Shown piece after piece: positions 57,664 through 64,000 of a stretch of DNA of 64,000 bases (position 1 is its first letter; the number at the start of each line of letters is the position of its first letter). The position numbers and the translations under genes were made by a program. The DNA comes from Montifringilla adamsi (taxonomy: Eukaryota > Chordata > Aves > Passeriformes > Passeridae): NCBI GenBank assembly GCA_017590115.1, contig JAGGNK010010225.1:434001-498000 (forward strand). Direction: 5' to 3'. The notes under the pieces are model-generated. The model was not told where the DNA came from, made no database searches, and worked only from the letters and a program-made list of their open reading frames with translations.

Positions 57664-60600
57664 GGAGTCAAGGATGTTCTCAGTTACCTTCTCCAGGGTA
57701 GGCTTTGGGAATTATTCTTTTGAATACTTGAGAGGTGCAAACACTGATGGGAGCTTTTCCAGCACACGAAGTACTGGTGATTATTCTCCCCTGTGTGATC
57801 TCTTTGATGTAATCCTGCTCTTAAAGGCACTTTTAATGGGATGCCTCCCCTCTTACCAACCATCCTCATTTTCATTAAATGTGTGGGTGTTTCACATCTT
57901 TGAGACTCTCTATCCGTGAGTTCTGCAGTTACTGGGGAAAAGGGGCAGATACAGCTCACTTCCTTCAAAAAAGAGGCTAAGAAGGGTTCTGCCAGAGCAG
58001 TTGTGTTAATTGTTAAAGAAACATACTCTCAATGCCAAGCACGATGTACACATCACTCCGTGCTGCCTCTGTTCTGAGCTCCCAAAGCTCATTTGGTGGG
58101 TTCCCAAAGGACAAAGCCCCATCTGTTAATTCTCCTGTATAGAACCTCATTGATGGTATCACTCTTATGCATGAACTAACAGCTAGAGAAATTACTTTAG
58201 CATTCATCTTGTGGCTGGTGTGTAGCTGAGCAATAATTCTAAAGAAGTATTGGCTGGAAAGGATGTAAGAAACGTCTATGTACTGCTGGGATTCAGGAGG
58301 AAAGATGGTGGTTTCTCTGCACAAAATGTTGGTTTTTCCATTTCCTTTAGCATTGGTCAAACACTCTTTGGAAACTGATTGTGAGTGAAAAAAGCATCCT
58401 GTAGTTTCTTCCAGGAAAAGATTTTATCTGAGTCCAGCTGGAATTTTCAACAGGAAGTCTATGCTTTATGGCCATGTTTTGGAAAGAGGTAACCTTACAA
58501 TACTCTTGAAAAGTAATTTCCTCAAATGTTAATGAGATATACTCTAACTAGCAGCAATGGCAAAAGAAAATAATTTCTTGTTTTGCCAAATGAATTGAAA
58601 AATGTTTTCAAGGAAAGGAGATAATCCTGCCAGCATAAACACCATTAAATAAGCCACGTATATGCCTTCTATTGTTTTTTTATCTAAGCAGAGAGGCCAC
58701 TTAAACATGTTGAAATAATAGGCCTTTTATGTTTGACAGGAAAATAAGTGGCATGTTTCATTTCCTTACTCAGACTGAATTAATATTAAAAACCTCATAC
58801 CTTCCAAGAACTCAGTCATAATCATTTTAATGGAAAAATTCAATGTATAGAATTAGATAAGAATGGCTCTTAAAAAAATACATATTCTCCTAAGAAAAAG
58901 CTATAGAGATCTAGATATAAGCCTCATTTAGCCAGAATTACCTCCTAAACTCAACTGCGCTGTTAAAATGTCACTTGCTCTCAAACTCTTACCATGTAGC
59001 CACAAAACACATTTGCATACCATTTATATAAGGCTTGTTAAAAAGCTTTCAGATTTCTTAGCTTTAAAACATTCAAGTTTGCATTAAAAACAAGACAAAA
59101 ATTTCAAAGATCATAAATAATTCCATTATTGGATCATACTCATACTCCCTGAAGTGCATGCTTCTGGGCCTTGTGTGTTCAGTCAGGAATGATTCCAGAA
59201 GTTGATCCAAGAAAAGAAACATTTAATACACTGCCAGTATTGAATTAGTCTTCTTAAACCATATTGTGTGGTTTAAGAACCGAAGTGAGCAAGTTTATCC
59301 TTCTTAGTAAAAGTCTGGATGTTCTTATCTATACACACATCCTTCTTATAATCTGTTTATGTCTTGGACTTCATGAAAATCCCTGGTAATTTCCAGAATC
59401 TGTAGTTTCTGAACAATACACATTTATTTCCCAGCTTTAGTTTTCACTGAGATATTTGATGTCTAATGCTCTTAGTGATGATGAGTTTCTAAGCAACTGG
59501 TAAACGGGATTTTTTAGTTGTCAGTTTCCAGAGGAAATTGCATCTCATTAAAGTGAGCATGCAAAGCTAACCTCAGATTGTAGCCATTACACTTATTTTA
59601 ATGTTGTATTTCATTTAAAATGTTTGATCAGAGAACAAGTCTCCTAGGATGCATAGCTTTTCTGGAACACCACAGTGAACAGCAGTTCTTCAACAAGCCT
59701 CATTACATTCACTGCACAATATCAAGCAATGTAAAGAGAATGAATACTAGCACCATATTCAGTTCATTTTATATCGATTAAGTTTTTTGTCTTGGGACTA
59801 ACATGCTAATAACCACATCAATGCTTGTTTTGATTAAATGGATTTCTTCCAGCAGTGGAAGCAGCAGTGACAGAAGTATATTGCACTAAGGATATTCACA
59901 TCCTATGCAAGCGGGATGATTAAATTTAGCATCAAGTTACAGGTTGCTCTCTAATTCAATCTCTAATTCTTTCATTCAATTCCACCAATGAATGTTTAAG
60001 TTACAACTGGCCTGTGCATCCTCTGAAGTTCAGCTGTCAGGATAAATCTTGAACAACTCAAAAGTTATTAGCCAACTAGCCCTGCATGCATCCTTTGCTT
60101 GTGATTTCTGTCTCTGTGACTGGACAAGCACCACTATGTGCATCAGACAAAATCCATCAGAACAGAACATGACAATAGCACAGTTATAATGTGCTAAGCT
60201 CTCTGGAACCTAAATTTAGTGCCCACTGAGATCAGAAAAGGGTGAATAGTGAGAAAACAACAAAAACCCTCAAAGATAAATGCATTTATCTACTGGTAAC
60301 ATTTATTAAAAGACATTCAGTCAGTGTTAAGCAAACCATCCCAAGGACTTACCCTGCTAAATAAAAGACTGTGATCCTCAGAAATAAAAGAGCTTATTTT
60401 CAACACCATGCAGGGCAGCTTCCAGAGCAAAACTGCACTCTGTGTTTGTAGAGTCAAAGCAGCAAGTGTTACTATGTGGTATCAGCCCTGCCAACATCTG
60501 ACAAACCCAAGGAGAATGAACACGATGTTTCTTTAAGCATGTAGCGCTTGAGCTGTTAGCCATTGTAAAAACATTAGGAGCAAGAAAGAAAATAATGAAC

Positions 60601-62802
60601 ATTACTGTACCAAAACAGGAAAAGCAGATTTCCCTCCCCCCCCACCCCCTGCCAGTTACAGCCCTGGCACTTTTTATTTCCAAAATATATCATGGCAAAG
60701 GAATGTGTCTTTTTTTCCATGATGACCTCTGATTTGGAGAAGTATGCTATTCAGCATAATTTAGCACACAGAGAACAAAGACGTTTAACTGTTTCAAAGG
60801 AATGCAGAATTTCAGTTCTTGTTATAGCTCTTATTCTTCTGAATGCTCATCAGACAGCTTAATATCCAGCACATACTGGGTGAAAAGGAACAGTAACTCA
60901 TCAGAGACGGCCTCATTCCAGACTCACCCCTTCTCCTCCCGCCCATGCAAAACAGCTTCCATTTCCTTGTGAAACAGCAACAGCTTCAGATTACAATTCA
61001 GTTCTCCTAAGGATATTCATGTTGCATTTAAGTCAAGAAATCATGATCTACCAAAACATTTAAGAATTCAGGTTACAAGCCCTACTGCCAAGACTGCAAC
61101 CTTTTATTTAACACAGATTTACATGACAAAGGGCCCAAATACTGACCAGTGTCTACACCTGATCTTAGAAGAATAGAAATCTCTTAGAAAAGATAAAGCC
61201 TTTACAGAACAGAGAACAGCACAGCATAAAGCTTATGGCTAAGAGAAGACAAGAGGGAAAGTCTGGTTTTTTTTATTTTTTTTTATTTTATATACCTATT
61301 TAGAAATTCATTTTGTCAAATATATCCCACTTATCATAACAAGCAGATTCAAGACTATGTTGAATATGAGGAAGTTTAACAATTTTTTTACACAGCTAGT
61401 ATAGGGATGAGTGGTTCAAGATGAATTGCAATTACACTGAAAACAGCTCATGACAGCAGTGAAAGATGGGCTTCTGTGATCTTCAAGAGGCAGGTAATGA
61501 CTACTTAAAGCTTCATGGTCTCAATGCTTTAAGTCCCCAGTAATTTCCTCAGAATCAAAAATTATTTGTTCTCAGAGTAAAATTTTTTCAAATTCACAGT
61601 GCTCTCATAAAATCCTAAATAGAACCATTACTCACAGATACTGACATTTAGAAAGCAGTGCAGCTAAACTTGTGATCCTCCCCTTTAAGATATGGCTAGA
61701 TCACCCCCAGGGTTACAACTGAAGTAGTTCTTTTTTTAAATTTTCTTTTACCTTTTCTTGAATCCTCTTGGCTTTCACTGTCGATAGAAGTTTCCAAATT
61801 GCATGGATAGGAAGCTTTATAAAACAGGAGAAGACAGACTTATGCAGCAGATTATCCATAATTTAGGCAATTTCTCTTACTGCTTCCCAGTTTGGAGTTC
61901 TGAATGCATGTTTTCCTCCTCTTCCCAAAGACTCGCAGTCCTCGACTGTTGCACAATCCTTTTTTGCAGAGCAACTGGTGAAAACCAAAACATCAAATGC
62001 AGAGCCTCCAACAAATGACTAGTGTTAAAGTGCCACAAGGGCAGTGTGAGCTGCAAGAACTGAGGGGCAGTTCTACCAAATGCAAATCATTTCCCTGGCA
62101 GCCTGCTCAAATAGCTCTACTTCTGGTAAGAACATTCTGCTGCAAAAATCAAATAACAGTAACCAGCTCCTGATTTTTCCTAGCCCCCCTAATGCCTGAT
62201 GCCTCTTAAAGCTTGTTCAGCTGCAGTAAAGAGGTTAGAAAACTGCTGTTTCCAGCACATTCACCCCTCCTCCTCAAGCTGTATTTCACCGACTGCACTG
62301 TCTGGTTTCACTTTTGTTTCACACACAATCCTGTTATGTGGATTTCAGTCAGATTAATGCTTTCGTTCATTCCCTGCTTTCTAAACGGGAACTGCAAGGC
62401 ACCAGTTACAGAGCATAACAGTGCAAGCTCAGATAAAGCTTAGCTTGCAACCAGGGGCTTTGCCTTGAATCTTACCTGCAAACTCATTTCCTTTCAAATC
62501 ATTACATTTGTCTTTATGACCCCTTCTCTACTTTGCACTTTTGATCAGCAGACAAGTATTTGTCTGGCTTTTGTAGTGGATGGAAAAGCAGCAAAGCACA
62601 CTTCCATCAATTATCATCCTAAGTTCTTGAATTTGAAAGTTATGGAAGTTAGGGTGAATGTCTCCCTCTCTCTGTTGTTGACCTTTTATGCAGAGAAGTC
62701 ACAGAGCTGGGTTCTTATTACAGTAAAGCAATCCAGTCCTCACTAAAACTCCAAGTTTTTTAAGTCTTTCCTAAGGTATGTCTCCATGCATAATAAATCA
62801 TT

Positions 62803-62848
62803 TTAAGGTCAGTCCCCACCCAGGCCATTCTATGATTCTATTATTTAG
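62803..62848 (+). mobile_element. CR1 LINE 3' terminus, very short
   Basis: About 45 bases that read as a CR1 3' end on the plus strand: AAGGTCAGTCCCCACCC then CCATTCTATGATTCTATT. The ATTCTATG repeat is the hallmark CR1 tail. It is the only CR1 in plus orientation found here. Confidence 0.75.
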
Positions 62849-64000
62849 ATCTTGGATAGTGCTACAGAATTTATCCTGAAGCTATTAAATACAGCTGCTA
62901 AAGACCAACCAGCCAGAGAATGTTATGTGCCTCCTGCACATCAACATTTGTGGGAGGCAAAAGAAATAATTTCTTTACCTTGTCAGCACAGTTTGTGGAA
63001 AGTAATCCATATGGTAGGGAAATAATACTGCTTTGCAGGACTCTTCTCCCACTCCTCCTTTTCAGGTCTCACAGCTACAAAAAAGCTTTCAATTGATTCA
63101 GGAAAGAATCCAAGACAGATTTACATGTTTGTTTTCAGTGTTAACTCATCCCACACTACTTGCACATATCCCTCCCTTCAGGTTTGATGCTTGACACAGG
63201 CAAACATTCTGACATTTCATGCTTGGAAATGTGCCTTCAACAAATCCTTTTTGTGTTCCTAAATGACTGTTTGGCTGCTGATACTTCAGTCCATCTGTTT
63301 GGATGGCACCAAGCCTGCTTACAAGGTGATCTTCTTGTTTCACTTCCTATCCAGAGATGCCAGCCAATTTTGGGCTCTCAGCACAATACCTCTCCTGCCC
63401 TCACTTTGGTACAAAGCCCTGCTGAGTCAGAATCACTGTTCCTGTGCTTTATAAAATTTGTTGGCACTTGTGTGACTCTGACCACCTGAACAGCAGAGGA
63501 AGAAAACTGGAGTTGTCAGCACTGTAAATTGCCAAGTGCACTCGTTACTGTGAAGCCAGGAGGATGTTAAGAAGATCGGTGACACATCGTAGCATGGGAA
63601 TTTTAATTGCTCTGCAAAGACAGGATCCCCACAAGCAGAAGGACAAGAATAGCAAAAGCAAAAACACAAGCCACAGGCATAAAAGAGTCAAGTAGGGGAA
63701 AACACTGAGCTCCACTTTGCAGTAGTGGTTCCTTTAAAATGACATATACTACGACATATTTGTTTCGTATAACCTCAGGCTTTTACCTAAAATCACAGTG
63801 TTATGTTCATGCTATTCCCTGCAAAATCATACCAGGCTGAATTTGCTTCTTTGCAAAGTTCTGAAGGGCATGACCAAGTTCTTTCAGAGGAATGGAGTGC
63901 CATAGGCTTGTTTCAGACTGGCCTAACAACAGTGTTTCAGCAGGCACTTGTACACTTACCCCTTCTGTGCTGCAGGTGGGCGCTTAGGTAGCACAAAGGG

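Larger units (their letters stand above)
45266..64000. other. upstream intergenic region, no gene recognised
   Basis: About 18.7 kb upstream of the ATP2C1 promoter. Both strands show only short chance frames (largest about 118 codons, at 47817-48173). No coding exon with splice sites and recognisable protein, no CpG island and no RNA gene was found. It holds CR1 ends at 54.84 and 62.80 kb, tandem duplications at 45.36 and 57.58 kb and several poly-T runs. In human the next gene on this side is PIK3R4, head-to-head and far away; nothing of it is seen here. Confidence 0.75.

Noticed and set aside
45266..64000. PIK3R4 or another neighbouring gene upstream
   Set aside because: No exon with recognisable PIK3R4 (or other) protein and splice sites was found on either strand; the neighbour is probably outside the window.

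Overview
The window is vertebrate nuclear DNA, almost certainly avian. It is AT-rich, has many short exons separated by kilobase introns with GT..AG borders, and carries CR1 LINE 3' fragments of the kind that dominate bird genomes, plus one probable endogenous-retrovirus LTR. CR1 alone fits birds and reptiles; the number of young-looking truncated 3' ends makes a bird, perhaps a songbird, most likely. The species cannot be named from the sequence.

One protein-coding gene fills the left two thirds: ATP2C1, encoding SPCA1, the secretory-pathway (Golgi) Ca2+/Mn2+-transporting P-type ATPase. It lies on the minus strand, with its 5' end at about 44-44.8 kb and its 3' end leaving the window at base 1. 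I could place 26 coding exons with exact splice borders. Their phases all join, and together they give residues 1-877 with the same numbering as my recollection of the 919-residue human protein, so the phosphorylated Asp is residue 350 and the ion-binding residues are E308, N738 and D742. Only the last roughly 42 residues (end of M9 loop, M10, cytosolic tail) lie outside.

Layout: 1-30.2 kb holds coding exons 26 to 2 and their introns, with a CR1 fragment at 2.15 kb, a GC-rich LTR-like block at 7.6-8.9 kb and several simple repeats. 30.2-43.9 kb is a 13.7 kb first coding intron with one CR1 fragment. 43.93-45.01 kb holds the start codon exon (only Met-Lys is coding) and a CpG island that is the likely promoter and noncoding first exon. 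45.0-64.0 kb is upstream DNA in which I recognise no gene, only CR1 fragments and simple or tandem repeats.

I found no previously undescribed gene system. The observations most worth checking are two upstream ORFs at the ATP2C1 start, one predicted to end in an ATGA overlap with the start codon, the LTR inside the gene in sense orientation, and a CR1 insertion that abuts the CpG-island promoter.
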